NCBI RefSeq assembly: GCF_964252635.1
Contig: NZ_CAXUNP010000003.1
Span: 96,673-160,672 of the forward strand
Direction: 5' to 3'
Length of the DNA: 64,000 nt
Source: Jatrophihabitans sp964252635
GTDB taxonomy: Bacteria; Actinomycetota; Actinomycetes; Mycobacteriales; Jatrophihabitantaceae
In this document: positions 41,947 through 50,631 of the stretch, in pieces
Numbering within the stretch: position 1 is the stretch's first letter
Layout: each line of letters opens with the position of its first letter
Program-made: the position numbers and the translations under genes
The notes under the pieces: model-generated
Told to the model about the DNA's origin: nothing
Database searches by the model: none
What the model saw: only the letters and a program-made list of their open reading frames with translations

Positions 41947-43170
41947 TCAGGTGAAGGCGGACAGTCCGGTGATCGAACGCCCGACGATGAGGGTGTTGAT
42001 CTCGCGCGTGCCCTCGTAGGAGTACAGCGCCTCGGCGTCGTTGAAGGGTCGGGCGATGCCGTACTCCAGCAGGATGCCGTTGCCGCCCAGGATCTCACGT
42101 GCCCAACCGACACACTCACGCAGCCGGGACGTGCAGAACGACTTCGCCAGTGCTCCCTGCTCGTCGTGGAACACGCCGTCGTCCTGCAGCTGGGCGCCGC
42201 GCACGGCCATGCCGAGGGACGCGGTCAGGTTGCCGAGGATGCGGGCGAGCAGGTCCTGGACCAGCTGGTTCGCACCGATGGGCCGGCCGAACTGCACGCG
42301 GTCCTTGGCGTACTGCACCGCGATCTCGTAGACGGCGGTCATGACGCCGACGGCGCTCCACGCCACGCTGCCGCGCGTGCTGCGCAGGATGGAGTTGGTG
42401 TCGTCGAAGGAGTCGGCGTGCTGCAGCCGGTTCGCCTCGGGCACCCGCACGCCGTCCAGGGTCAGGTCGGCGTTCTGCGTGATGCGCAGCGCCATCTTGT
42501 TCTCCATCTTCGCCGACGAGAACCCGGGCATGTCCTTCTCGACCACGAAGCCGCGGACCCCACCGTCGCTGCCGTCCGTGACGTCCTTGGCCCAGACCAC
42601 CACCAGGTCCGCGAACGTGCCGTTGCCGATCCACCGCTTCGCGCCGTCCAGTACCCACTCGTCACCGTCGCGGCGTGCCGTCGTCTCGAGGCCGCCCGCG
42701 ACGTCCGAGCCGCCGTGCGGCTCGGTGAGCCCGAACGCGCCGACCTGGTCGAGGTGGCGCATCGCGGGCAGCCAGCGCTCACGCTGCTCGTCGGAGCCGC
42801 ACTGGGCGATGCTGCCCATGGCCAGCCCGCTGTGGACGCCGTAGAACGAGGCGAACGAGGCGTCGATGCGCGCGAACTCCAGCCCGACGAACCCGGACAG
42901 CAACCGGCGCCGGGCCTTGCGGTCGGCGAGGTCGATCGACAGACCCATGACGTCGAGCTCCGCCAGCTCCGGGATCAGCTGATGTGGGAACTCCGACCGC
43001 GACCAGTAGTCGTCGGCGATGGGCGCCACGTTCCCGGTGAGCCAGGCCCGTAAGCCGGCCAGCAGGGCTTGCTCGTCGGGGTCGAGCAGCGAGCGGTACC
43101 CGAAGAAGTCCGGGTCGATGTCGGCGCGTGCCCCGGGAAGGGGGCCGCCGTCACGCGGTGCGTCAGCCAT
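41947..43170 (-). CDS. acyl-CoA dehydrogenase (glutaryl-CoA dehydrogenase-like)
   Basis: A 407-residue FAD enzyme that introduces a 2,3 double bond in acyl-CoA. FAD-binding FGLTEPHGGSD, RWIGNGTFADLVVVWA, and catalytic Glu in ALYSYEGTREIN near 388, with the YEGT context of glutaryl-CoA dehydrogenases, which also decarboxylate. The residue pattern alone does not prove glutaryl-CoA as substrate. The frame starts with ATG 43170; GGATACGACAGG upstream gives a partial ribosome site. Next to DUF3817; divergent from none (DUF1330 lies upstream on the same strand, 100 bases away). Confidence 0.88.
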   Translation of the reverse strand: MADAPRDGGPLPGARADIDPDFFGYRSLLDPDEQALLAGLRAWLTGNVAPIADDYWSRSEFPHQLIPELAELDVMGLSIDLADRKARRRLLSGFVGLEFARIDASFASFYGVHSGLAMGSIAQCGSDEQRERWLPAMRHLDQVGAFGLTEPHGGSDVAGGLETTARRDGDEWVLDGAKRWIGNGTFADLVVVWAKDVTDGSDGGVRGFVVEKDMPGFSSAKMENKMALRITQNADLTLDGVRVPEANRLQHADSFDDTNSILRSTRGSVAWSAVGVMTAVYEIAVQYAKDRVQFGRPIGANQLVQDLLARILGNLTASLGMAVRGAQLQDDGVFHDEQGALAKSFCTSRLRECVGWAREILGGNGILLEYGIARPFNDAEALYSYEGTREINTLIVGRSITGLSAFT

Positions 43171-43270
43171 TGACCTGTCGTATCCAGCGCACGCGGCCCG
43201 CTAACCAGGCGTCGGTCCTTGGTGGACGCGGTGGGCGCCGGCACCGGTGGGCTCCTGCGCGAGGCGAGAC

Positions 43271-43561
43271 CTAGTCGACGCCGGGGACGATCCGCATGTC
43301 TCGGACCGCTCCCCCGTCGAGCGCGGCCAGTGCCTCGGCGTAGGCGGGGCTGTCGTGGGCGTCACGCGCGGCCTGCACCGAATCGAAGCGGATGACGACG
43401 ACGCGCGTCTCAGCCCCCTCCTCGTACACCTGCTCGGGCATGCCCCGGGCGACGAACGTGCCGCCGGCCGCCTCGAGGGCAGGGCCGGCGAGGGCGGCGT
43501 ACGCGGCCACCTTGTCCTGGTTAAGGACCTCGCGGTAGGTCGTGACCCAGTAGGCGCTCAT
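43271..43561 (-). CDS. DUF1330 domain-containing protein
   Basis: A 96-residue alpha/beta-barrel (ferredoxin-like) protein of the DUF1330 family. The family signature runs through MSAYWVTTYREV, FVARGMPEQVYE, RVVVIRFDSVQAARDAHDSPAYAEAL. Dimeric relatives have no assigned reaction. Its ATG overlaps the SufT-like stop (ATGA), placing it as the last gene of the suf transcript; whether it has a part in Fe-S assembly is unknown. Confidence 0.85.
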   Translation of the reverse strand: MSAYWVTTYREVLNQDKVAAYAALAGPALEAAGGTFVARGMPEQVYEEGAETRVVVIRFDSVQAARDAHDSPAYAEALAALDGGAVRDMRIVPGVD

Positions 43562-43905
43562 ACGTTGAAGCCCAGGGCCCTCAGCTGCTCCCGGCCGTCG
43601 TCGGTGATCTTGTCCGGGCCCCACGGCGGCATCCAGACCCAGTTGATCTTGGCGTCGGTGGCCAGCGGCTTCGGGCCGCCGGTCAGGGCCGAGTGCGCCT
43701 GGTCCTCGATGACGTCGGTGAGCGGGCACGCCGCCGAGGTCAGGGTCATGTCCAGGGTGATCACGACGCCGCTCTCGGCCTCGTCGACGGTTACGTCGTA
43801 CACGAGACCCAGGTCGACGACGTTGATGCCGAGCTCGGGGTCGACGACGTCGCGCATCGCCTCGTCGATCTCGTCGCGTGACGGAACGGTGGTGGCTGCG
43901 GTCAT
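43558..43905 (-). CDS. sufT: metal-sulfur cluster assembly factor (SufT/DUF59)
   Basis: A 115-residue DUF59/MIP18-family protein. Marker segments: MRDVVDPELGINVVDLGLVYDV near 17-38 and LTSAACPLTDVIEDQ with the conserved cysteine in the TxxxCP motif near 60. It helps mature Fe-S proteins in the SUF route and may deliver clusters to targets. ATG at 43905 overlaps the sufU stop (ATGA). Member of sufR-B-D-C-S-U-T. Confidence 0.92.
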   Translation of the reverse strand: MTAATTVPSRDEIDEAMRDVVDPELGINVVDLGLVYDVTVDEAESGVVITLDMTLTSAACPLTDVIEDQAHSALTGGPKPLATDAKINWVWMPPWGPDKITDDGREQLRALGFNV

Positions 43906-44381
43906 GACGCCCTTCCTTCGGCTGTCGTCGGTTCGGCCGGTGTGGCCCCGGCAGAGGCCACGGCGCTCTTCATGGCCATCCAGCCCAGCAGCGCGCACTT
44001 CACGCGTGCCGGGTACTTCGAGACGCCCTCGAACGCGACGGCGTCCTCGAGCTCGTCGGCCTCGTCCTCGCTGAGCTCGGCCGTGCCACGCGACTGCATG
44101 AGCTGCAGGAAGCGGGCCTCCAGCTCGAGCGCGTCGGAGACCGGCTTGCCGCTCACGAGCCCGCTCATCACCGACGTGGACGCCTGGCTGATGGAACAGC
44201 CCTCGCCGTCCCAGCCCAGCTCGGCGATCTCGCCGTCGACGACGCGGACGCGCAGGGTGACCTCGTCACCACAGGTCGGGTTGACGTGGTGCACCTCGGC
44301 GTCGTACGTCTCGGGCAGGCCGCGGTGCTGCGGGTGCTTGTAGTGGTCCAGGATGATCTCCTGGTACATCGACTCGGTCAT
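43902..44381 (-). CDS. sufU: SufU, zinc-dependent sulfurtransferase
   Basis: A 159-residue SufU that takes persulfide sulfur from SufS. Zinc/catalytic residues Cys37 and Asp39 (NPTCGDE), Cys62 (GEGCSISQAS) and Cys129 (RVKCALLGW) are all present. The insert between residues 80 and 125 (SDALELEARFLQLM...) is the SufU-type region lacking in IscU. An extra C-terminal tail rich in Ala/Thr follows. ATG 44381; 22 bases after sufS, four-base overlap with sufT. Confidence 0.95.
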   Translation of the reverse strand: MTESMYQEIILDHYKHPQHRGLPETYDAEVHHVNPTCGDEVTLRVRVVDGEIAELGWDGEGCSISQASTSVMSGLVSGKPVSDALELEARFLQLMQSRGTAELSEDEADELEDAVAFEGVSKYPARVKCALLGWMAMKSAVASAGATPAEPTTAEGRAS

Positions 44382-44403
44382 CGTGCCTTCTCCGTGCGAG
44401 CGC

Positions 44404-45681
44404 TCATCTGGCGAACATCTCCGCGACCTTGCTGAGACCCACCACGAGCTGGTCGATCTCGTCGGTGGTCGTGTACACCCCGAACGACGCCCGCGTGGTC
44501 GCCGGTATTCCGTAACGCACGCACACCGGCCGCGCGCAGTGGTGACCGGCGCGGACCGCGATGCCGTACTCGTCGAGCAACTGGGCGACGTCGTGCGGGT
44601 GCACCCCGTCGATCGTGAAGGAGATGGTGGCGCCGCGGTCGACGTTGTCGGCCGGGCCGATGACGGTCAGGCCGGGGACGGCCTGCAGCCGCTCGAGGGC
44701 GTACCCGGTGATCTCGTGCTCGTACTCGCGGACGCGGTCGAGCCCCAGTTCGGTGAGCCAGTCGATGGCCGTACCCAACGCGACGGCCTGGGCGATCATC
44801 GGTGTGCCGGCCTCGAAACGGTGCGGCGGCGCGGCGAAGGTCGAACCCTCCATGCTGACGGTCTCGATCATCTCGCCACCGCCGAGGAAAGGCGGCAGCG
44901 CGGCGAGCAGGTCGTAGCGCCCCCAGAGCACGCCGACACCGGTGGGCCCGTAGACCTTGTGACCGGTGAAGGCCAGGAAGTCGACGCCGAGGTCCTGGAC
45001 GTCGAGCGGCAGGTGCGGCGCGGCCTGCGCGGCGTCGAGGATGGTGACGGCGCCGACCGACCGAGCGCGTTCGACGATCCGCTTGACGGGGTTGACGGTG
45101 CCCAGCGCGTTCGACACGTAGGCGAAGGCCACGATCTTCGTGCGCTCGGTGATGACCTCGTCGATCATCGCGTCCTGCAGCCGCCCCGCATTCGGGCCGT
45201 CGGTGTCGACCGGGATCCACCGGAACGTGGCACCGGTGCGCTGCGCCAGCTGCTGCCACGGGACGATGTTGCTGTGGTGCTCCATCTCGGTGACCACGAT
45301 CTCGTCACCCGGGCCGAGCGCGAGACCCTCGGCTCCCGGGAACGTCGACGCGTTCGAGAAGGAGTAGGCCAGCAGGTTGAGGGCCTCGGTGATGTTGCGG
45401 GTGAAGATGACCTCGTCCCGCGACGGCGCGTTCAGGAACGCAGCCACCTTGTCGCGGGCGCCCTCGTAGGCGTTGGTGACCTCGCTGCCGAGGGTGTGAA
45501 CGGCACGCGCGACGTTCGCGTAGTGGTTCGCGTACAGGTCGGCCTCGGCGTCGATGACCACCTGCGGCTTCTGGGCGCTGTTGGCGCTGTCGAGGTAGAC
45601 GAGCGGGACGCCGTGCACCTCGCGCGCCAGGATCGGGAAGTCCTTGCGGACCGCCTCGACGTCGAGCCCTCCGACGGTCAT
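44404..45681 (-). CDS. sufS: SufS cysteine desulfurase
   Basis: A 425-residue group II PLP enzyme that removes sulfur from cysteine as a persulfide. PLP-binding Lys242 in FTGHKVYGP, His135/136 in TEMEHHSN, and catalytic Cys382 in RAGHHCARP. Pairs with SufU, encoded next. ATG at 45681, two bases after the sufC stop, so the genes are coupled. Confidence 0.95.
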   Translation of the reverse strand: MTVGGLDVEAVRKDFPILAREVHGVPLVYLDSANSAQKPQVVIDAEADLYANHYANVARAVHTLGSEVTNAYEGARDKVAAFLNAPSRDEVIFTRNITEALNLLAYSFSNASTFPGAEGLALGPGDEIVVTEMEHHSNIVPWQQLAQRTGATFRWIPVDTDGPNAGRLQDAMIDEVITERTKIVAFAYVSNALGTVNPVKRIVERARSVGAVTILDAAQAAPHLPLDVQDLGVDFLAFTGHKVYGPTGVGVLWGRYDLLAALPPFLGGGEMIETVSMEGSTFAAPPHRFEAGTPMIAQAVALGTAIDWLTELGLDRVREYEHEITGYALERLQAVPGLTVIGPADNVDRGATISFTIDGVHPHDVAQLLDEYGIAVRAGHHCARPVCVRYGIPATTRASFGVYTTTDEIDQLVVGLSKVAEMFAR

Positions 45682-45683
45682 GG

Positions 45684-46448
45684 CTACGCGCTCGCCGTCT
45701 CGTTCACCCCGAAGCGGTGGTAACCCTCGGTCTCCAGCTTCTGCGCGAGCTCGGGGCCACCGGACTCCGCGATGCGCCCGTCGAAGAAGACGTGCACGAA
45801 GTCGGGGTGGATGTAGTTCAGGATGCGCGTGTAGTGCGTGATCAGCAGGGTGCCGATGCCGCCCTCACGAGCGCGGTTCACACCGGCGCTGACGACGCGC
45901 AGGGCGTCGACGTCCAGGCCGGAGTCGGTCTCGTCGAGGATCGCGATCTTGGGCTGGAGCAGCTCCAGCTGCAGGATCTCGTGGCGCTTCTTCTCGCCGC
46001 CGGAGAAGCCCTCGTTGACGCTGCGGTCGGCGAAGGCCTTGTCCATCTCCAGCTCGGCCATGGAGGTGTTGACCTCCTTGACCCAGGTCCGCAGCTTCGG
46101 GGCCTCGCCGCGGACGGCGGTGGCTGCCGTGCGCAGGAAGTTCGACACCGACACGCCGGGTACCTCGACCGGGTACTGCATCGCCAGGAACAGCCCGGCG
46201 CGGGCGCGCTCGTCGACGGTCATGGCCAGCACGTCGGCCCCGTCGAGGGTGACGGTGCCGCCGGTGACCGTGTACTTCGGGTGGCCGGCGATCGAGTAGG
46301 CCAGCGTCGACTTGCCCGACCCGTTCGGGCCCATGATGGCGTGCGTCTCGCCGGAGGAGACGGTGAGGTCGACGCCCTTCAGGATCTCGGTGGTGCCCTC
46401 GGCGTCGCCGACGGTGACGTGCAGGTCGCGGATCTCCAGGGTGCTCAT
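45684..46448 (-). CDS. sufC: SufC, ATPase of the SufBCD scaffold
   Basis: A 254-residue ABC-type ATPase. Walker A GPNGSGKST at about 39-47, signature FSGGEKKR near 147 (SufC-type, with the extra lysines), Walker B IAILDETDSGLD, H-loop THYTRILNYI. Drives shape changes of SufB-SufD for cluster assembly. ATG 46448 overlaps the sufD stop in ATGA. Confidence 0.95.
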   Translation of the reverse strand: MSTLEIRDLHVTVGDAEGTTEILKGVDLTVSSGETHAIMGPNGSGKSTLAYSIAGHPKYTVTGGTVTLDGADVLAMTVDERARAGLFLAMQYPVEVPGVSVSNFLRTAATAVRGEAPKLRTWVKEVNTSMAELEMDKAFADRSVNEGFSGGEKKRHEILQLELLQPKIAILDETDSGLDVDALRVVSAGVNRAREGGIGTLLITHYTRILNYIHPDFVHVFFDGRIAESGGPELAQKLETEGYHRFGVNETASA

Positions 46449-47611
46449 GCGGTCTCGTCCTCAGAATCTTCGGTGTCGATGGCTTCGGCGGTGAAGCCCA
46501 GCCGGGCCTCGATGGTGGTCATGACGCGCGTCTGCAGCGCTTTGATGCCGATGCGTTCGACGACATCGGCGAAGAACCCGCGCACGACCAGGCGGCGGGC
46601 CTCGTCCTCGGGGATACCGCGGGACTGCAGGTAGAACAGCTGCAGGTCGTCGAAGCGGCCCGTGGCGCTGGCGTGGCCGGCGCCGGCGATGTTGCCGGTC
46701 TGGATCTCCAGGTTGGGGACCGAGTCGGCGCGCGCACCGTCGGACAGCAGCAGGTTTCGGTTCATCTCGTAGGTCTGCGTGCCGGTGGCCTCGGGCCGGA
46801 TCCGGACGTCACCGATCCACACCGTGCGGGCCGTGTCGCCCTGCAGGGCGTGCTTGTAGAGCACGTCGGAACTGCACTGCGGCACCGCGTGGTCGACGAA
46901 CAGACGGGTCTCGATGTGCTGGCCGGCCTCGGCGAACGCGACGCCGAGCAACTCGGCGCGACCGCCCGGGCCGGCGTACTGCACGGTCGGGGCGACGCGC
47001 ACGACGCCACCACCGAGACCGATGTTGACGTGGCGGAACGTCGCATCCCGGCCGACCTTGGCGGCGTGGGCCACGAGGAGCACGGCGGACGGGCCGCAGT
47101 CGTAGAGCGCGACCATGGTCAGCTGGGCACCGTCACCGACGACGATCTCGACGTTGCCGGACACGGTCAGCGCCCCGCGGTGGTCGAACACGACGGTGGC
47201 GTGCGAGTTCGCACCGGCCTCGACGATGTGGTGCGAGTAGCCACGACCGCTGACGCCGAAACGCTCGATGACGACGGGTTCGGTGAGCTCGGCGTTCGCG
47301 TCGATGACGGTGTGCGTGCCCTTGCGGGCCTGCGTCATCGCGATGGCGCTGGCCTTGTCGGCCGGCGTCAGCACCGAGCCGAAGGCCGGGACCGTCTGCG
47401 GGTCGACGATGTCGACCCGCGCCCCGTCGGGCACCGTGGTGGTGCCCTCGACGACGAGGTCCTCGTCGAACGGCTCGAAGAACGGGCGCAGCTTGCTGAT
47501 CGGGCTGAAGCGCCAGTCCTCGTCGCGGCTCGACGGGGCCTCGAACGCCTCGGGGTCACGTGAGGTGAAACGTTCCGCGGGCGAGCCCGTGGGTTGAAGC
47601 AGTGCGGTCAT
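46445..47611 (-). CDS. sufD: SufD scaffold protein
   Basis: A 388-residue beta-helix protein, partner of SufB. Family features: PSSRDEDWRFSPIS near the N-terminus, a long central beta-helix, and the C-terminal helical end IPEDEARRLVVRGFFADVVERIG with its conserved Arg-Gly-Phe. The histidine in SDVLYKHALQGDTARTVWIG corresponds to the SufD histidine facing the SufB cysteine. ATG 47611, 16 bases after the sufB stop. Confidence 0.94.
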   Translation of the reverse strand: MTALLQPTGSPAERFTSRDPEAFEAPSSRDEDWRFSPISKLRPFFEPFDEDLVVEGTTTVPDGARVDIVDPQTVPAFGSVLTPADKASAIAMTQARKGTHTVIDANAELTEPVVIERFGVSGRGYSHHIVEAGANSHATVVFDHRGALTVSGNVEIVVGDGAQLTMVALYDCGPSAVLLVAHAAKVGRDATFRHVNIGLGGGVVRVAPTVQYAGPGGRAELLGVAFAEAGQHIETRLFVDHAVPQCSSDVLYKHALQGDTARTVWIGDVRIRPEATGTQTYEMNRNLLLSDGARADSVPNLEIQTGNIAGAGHASATGRFDDLQLFYLQSRGIPEDEARRLVVRGFFADVVERIGIKALQTRVMTTIEARLGFTAEAIDTEDSEDETA

Positions 47612-47627
47612 GTGCGTGGCGGACGGC

Positions 47628-49058
47628 TCAGCCGACCGCTCCCTCCATCTGCAGTTCGATCAGGCGGTTGAGCTCGAGGGCGTACTCCATCGGCAGCTCA
47701 CGGGCGATGGGCTCGACGAACCCGCGGACGACCATGGCCATGGCCTCGTCCTCGGACAGGCCGCGGCTCATCAGGTAGAACAGCTGGTCCTCGCTCACCT
47801 TCGACACGGTGGCCTCGTGACCCATCGAGACGTCGTCCTCGCGGACGTCGACGTAGGGGTAGGTGTCCGACCGGCTGATGTCGTCGACCAGCAGGGCGTC
47901 GCACTTCACCGTCGACTTGCTGTGGTGGGCGCCCTTGTTGACCTGGACGAGACCGCGGTAGCTGGTGCGGCCACCGCCGCGCGCCACCGACTTCGAGATG
48001 ATCGTCGAGGACGTGTGGGGCGCCAGGTGCAGCATCTTGGCGCCGGCGTCCTGGTGCTGGCCCTCCCCCGCGAAGGCGATGGAGAGCACCTCGCCCTTGG
48101 CGTACTCGCCGGTCATCCAGACGGCCGGGTACTTCATGGTGACCTTGGAGCCGATGTTGCCGTCGACCCACTCCATGGTGGCGCCGGCCTCGGCCTTGGC
48201 CCGCTTGGTGACCAGGTTGTAGACGTTGTTCGACCAGTTCTGGATGGTCGTGTAGCGGCAGCGGCCGCCCTTCTTCACGACGATCTCGACGACGGCCGAG
48301 TGCAGCGAGTCCGAGCTGTAGATCGGCGCGGTGCAGCCCTCGACGTAGTGCACGTAGGCGTCCTCGTCGACGATGATCAGCGTGCGCTCGAACTGGCCCA
48401 TGTTCTCGGTGTTGATCCGGAAGTAGGCCTGCAGCGGGATCTCGACATGCACGCCCTTGGGCACGTAGATGAACGAGCCGCCGGACCACACCGCCGAGTT
48501 GAGTGCGGAGAACTTGTTGTCACCCGAGGGGATGACCGAGCCGAAGTACTCCTGGAACAGCTCCGGGTGCTCCTTGAGGCCGGTGTCGGTGTCCATGAAG
48601 ATGACACCCTGCTTCTCGAGCTCCTCGTTGATCTGGTGGTAGACCACCTCGGACTCGTACTGCGCGGCCACACCGGAGACGAGGCGCTGCTTCTCCGCCT
48701 CGGGGATGCCGAGCTTGTCGTAGGTGCTCTTGATGTCGGCCGGCAGGTCGTCCCAGGTGGCAGCCTGCTTCTCGGTGGACCGCACGAAGTACTTGATGTT
48801 GTCGAAGTGGATGTCGGACAGGTCCGAACCCCAGCTCGGCATCGGCTTCTTGTCGAAGATCGACAGCGCCTTGAGCCGGTGGGCGAGCATCCACTCGGGC
48901 TCGCTCTTCTTGGCCGAGATGTCACGCACCACCGCCTCGGAGAGGCCACGCTGCGCGCTGGCGCCGGCGACGTCGCTGTCGGCCCAGCCGAAGCCGTACC
49001 GGCCGAGGGCGTCGATCTGCTCGTCCTGCGTCAGGGTGCGTTCTGGTGCGGTGGTCAT
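47628..49058 (-). CDS. sufB: SufB scaffold protein
   Basis: A 476-residue SufB, the Fe-S scaffold. Recognisable stretches: GFGWADSDVAGASAQRGLSE at the start, SEPEWMLAHRLKAL, GSFIYVPKGVHVEIPLQAYFRIN, EGCTAPIYSSDSLHSA (with the conserved Cys), and the C-terminal LSEDEAMAMVVRGFVEPIA. No intein is present, unlike the M. tuberculosis SufB. ATG 49058 overlaps the sufR stop by four bases. Confidence 0.95.
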   Translation of the reverse strand: MTTAPERTLTQDEQIDALGRYGFGWADSDVAGASAQRGLSEAVVRDISAKKSEPEWMLAHRLKALSIFDKKPMPSWGSDLSDIHFDNIKYFVRSTEKQAATWDDLPADIKSTYDKLGIPEAEKQRLVSGVAAQYESEVVYHQINEELEKQGVIFMDTDTGLKEHPELFQEYFGSVIPSGDNKFSALNSAVWSGGSFIYVPKGVHVEIPLQAYFRINTENMGQFERTLIIVDEDAYVHYVEGCTAPIYSSDSLHSAVVEIVVKKGGRCRYTTIQNWSNNVYNLVTKRAKAEAGATMEWVDGNIGSKVTMKYPAVWMTGEYAKGEVLSIAFAGEGQHQDAGAKMLHLAPHTSSTIISKSVARGGGRTSYRGLVQVNKGAHHSKSTVKCDALLVDDISRSDTYPYVDVREDDVSMGHEATVSKVSEDQLFYLMSRGLSEDEAMAMVVRGFVEPIARELPMEYALELNRLIELQMEGAVG

Positions 49059-49807
49059 GTGCGGTCCTCCCGGATCGGGTGGGTGGTGCGTGGGGGTGCG
49101 GGTCGGTACGGAACGTGCGTGGTGCAGACGCCGTCGCCGTGCGCGATCGTGGCCAGGCGCTGTACATAGGTGCCCAACACCTGTTCGAACGCACGTGTTT
49201 CCGCTTCACACAATTGCGGGAACTCGGCGGCGACGTGCGCGACCGGGCAATGGTGCTGGCAGATCTGCACACCGGTGCTGTCCTGGCCCGAGGCTCCGAC
49301 CGCCTGCGTGGTCGAAGCGTAACCGTGCTCGGTCAGGCCGCCGGCGAGGGCGTCGGTGCGCGAGGTGAGCGGCGCGTCGTGGTCGACCCGGTCGGCCAGC
49401 AGGCCGGCCAGCTGCTCGGCCCGGTGCGCCGCGAAGGCGGCGACGGCCTGCTCCCCACCGGTGTCGCGCAGGTAGCGCAGCGCGGTGTTGGCGAGGTCGT
49501 CGTAGGCATGCGGGAACGACGCGCGACCGGCGTCAGTGACCGCATAGGTGCGGGCCGGTCGGCCCCGTCCGCGGGCGGCGTTGGGGCGGGGGTCGCGCTC
49601 GACGAGCACGCCGTCGACGACCAGCGCGTCCAGGTGGCGGCGAATGGCGGCCGCCGACAAGCCCAGCTGCTCGGCCAGGGCGGCGGCGCTCTGCGGCCCC
49701 TGCTCGAGCACCGTCCGGGCCACCGCGTCGCGGGTCCGGTCGGCCGTCCGGTCGCAGCCGCCATCGGGCACCAGCGGCCCGGTGGCGGCGACGGTCGACA
49801 TTTTCAC
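49055..49807 (-). CDS. sufR: SufR-type Fe-S-sensing repressor
   Basis: A 250-residue ArsR-like winged-helix regulator at the head of the suf operon. DNA-binding helix-turn-helix at about 40-72 (SAAALAEQLGLSAAAIRRHLDAL). The C-terminal cluster site has Cys183, Cys187 and Cys200 with intervening histidines (CQHHC...QLC), fitting the [4Fe-4S] ligands of mycobacterial and cyanobacterial SufR. With cluster bound it should repress suf; loss under iron or oxidative stress derepresses. GTG 49807 lies exactly six bases after a CATACT box, so the mRNA is probably leaderless; ATG 49801 is an alternative. It overlaps sufB by four bases. Confidence 0.92.
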   Translation of the reverse strand: MKMSTVAATGPLVPDGGCDRTADRTRDAVARTVLEQGPQSAAALAEQLGLSAAAIRRHLDALVVDGVLVERDPRPNAARGRGRPARTYAVTDAGRASFPHAYDDLANTALRYLRDTGGEQAVAAFAAHRAEQLAGLLADRVDHDAPLTSRTDALAGGLTEHGYASTTQAVGASGQDSTGVQICQHHCPVAHVAAEFPQLCEAETRAFEQVLGTYVQRLATIAHGDGVCTTHVPYRPAPPRTTHPIREDRT

Positions 49808-49818
49808 AACATCAGTAT
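49804..49818 (-). promoter_or_regulatory. candidate SufR operator overlapping the sufR -10 box and start codon
   Basis: On the minus strand ATACT-N5-TGTGA. I recall ACACT-N5-TGTGA as the site reported for M. tuberculosis SufR; nine of ten arm bases agree. It covers most of the -10 box CATACT (49814-49819) and the GTG start (49805-49807), so bound SufR would block its own operon. Confidence 0.6.
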
Positions 49819-49902
49819 GACGTATTTGCCGACCGTATTCACGAAGGGGACCCGCCCGGTCGGGGCCTGATGCGTCACACCTGCGCCGGAAGGGCGACGC
49901 GA

Positions 49903-49908
49903 TAGGTT
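49903..49908 (+). promoter_or_regulatory. -10 hexamer TAGGTT, leaderless start of the acyltransferase gene
   Basis: TAGGTT, six bases, GTG at 49915. It is about 85 bases from the divergent sufR -10 box. Confidence 0.6.
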
Positions 49909-49914
49909 CTCGCC

Positions 49915-50589
49915 GTGCTCTACCGCGCCCTCCAGCTGACCGTCGCCCCGGCGCTGCGCACGGTCTACCGCCCGGCCGTGACCGGCCTGCACCACCTGCC
50001 GCCCGAGGGCGAACCGGTCATCCTTGCGGCGAACCACGTGTCCTTCGCCGACGAGATCTTCACGCCGATCGCGACGCGCCGCCAGGTGTGTTACTTCGCG
50101 AAGGCCGAGTACTTCACCACACCGGGCCTCAAGGGCGCCGTGATGGCCGGCTTCTTCAACGGCATGGGCCACGTGCCCGTCGCCCGGTCCGACACCCGCT
50201 CGGCCGCCGCGGTCATCGACATCGGCGTCGAGGTCCTCGCCGACGGTCGCACGCTGGGCATCTATCCCGAGGGCACCCGCTCCCCCGACGGGCACCTGCA
50301 CAAGTTCCGGACCGGCGTGGCCCGCCTGGCCCTGCGCAGCGGGGCGCCGGTCGTGCCCGTCGGGCTCGTCGGCACCCGTGCGGCCCAGCCGCCCGGCAGC
50401 AAGATGTGGCACCGCGTCCCGGTCGAGGTCCACTTCGGCGCCCCGCTGCACTTCGGCCACCTCGCCGACCGGGAACGCAGCTCCCGGGTCCTGCGGGAGG
50501 TCACCGAGACCGTGCGGGAGAGCGTGCAGGCGCTCTCGGGGCAGCACTACATCGACGCGTTCGCCGGTTCGTCCACCACCACCGCCTGA
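49915..50589 (+). CDS. 1-acyl-sn-glycerol-3-phosphate acyltransferase (PlsC family)
   Basis: A 224-residue lysophospholipid acyltransferase. The H-x4-D motif is NHVSFAD near residues 41-47, and the phosphate-binding motif YPEGTRSPDG is near 119-128; VPVGLVG follows. It transfers an acyl chain to lysophosphatidate or a related lipid at the inner membrane face. Which of the several PlsC paralogues this is cannot be told. GTG 49915 fixed by the -10 box. Single gene; the ABC gene that follows has its own promoter. Confidence 0.9.
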   Translation: MLYRALQLTVAPALRTVYRPAVTGLHHLPPEGEPVILAANHVSFADEIFTPIATRRQVCYFAKAEYFTTPGLKGAVMAGFFNGMGHVPVARSDTRSAAAVIDIGVEVLADGRTLGIYPEGTRSPDGHLHKFRTGVARLALRSGAPVVPVGLVGTRAAQPPGSKMWHRVPVEVHFGAPLHFGHLADRERSSRVLREVTETVRESVQALSGQHYIDAFAGSSTTTA

Positions 50590-50619
50590 GGCGCGGCGGG
50601 GACGGACGGCCTCCGTTCC

Positions 50620-50625
50620 TAGACT
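50620..50625 (+). promoter_or_regulatory. -10 hexamer TAGACT, leaderless start of the ABC-2 ATPase gene
   Basis: TAGACT, six bases, GTG at 50632. This spacing decides the start over the in-frame GTG at 50626, which would lie only 1 base after the hexamer. Confidence 0.6.
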
Positions 50626-50631
50626 GTGGGG

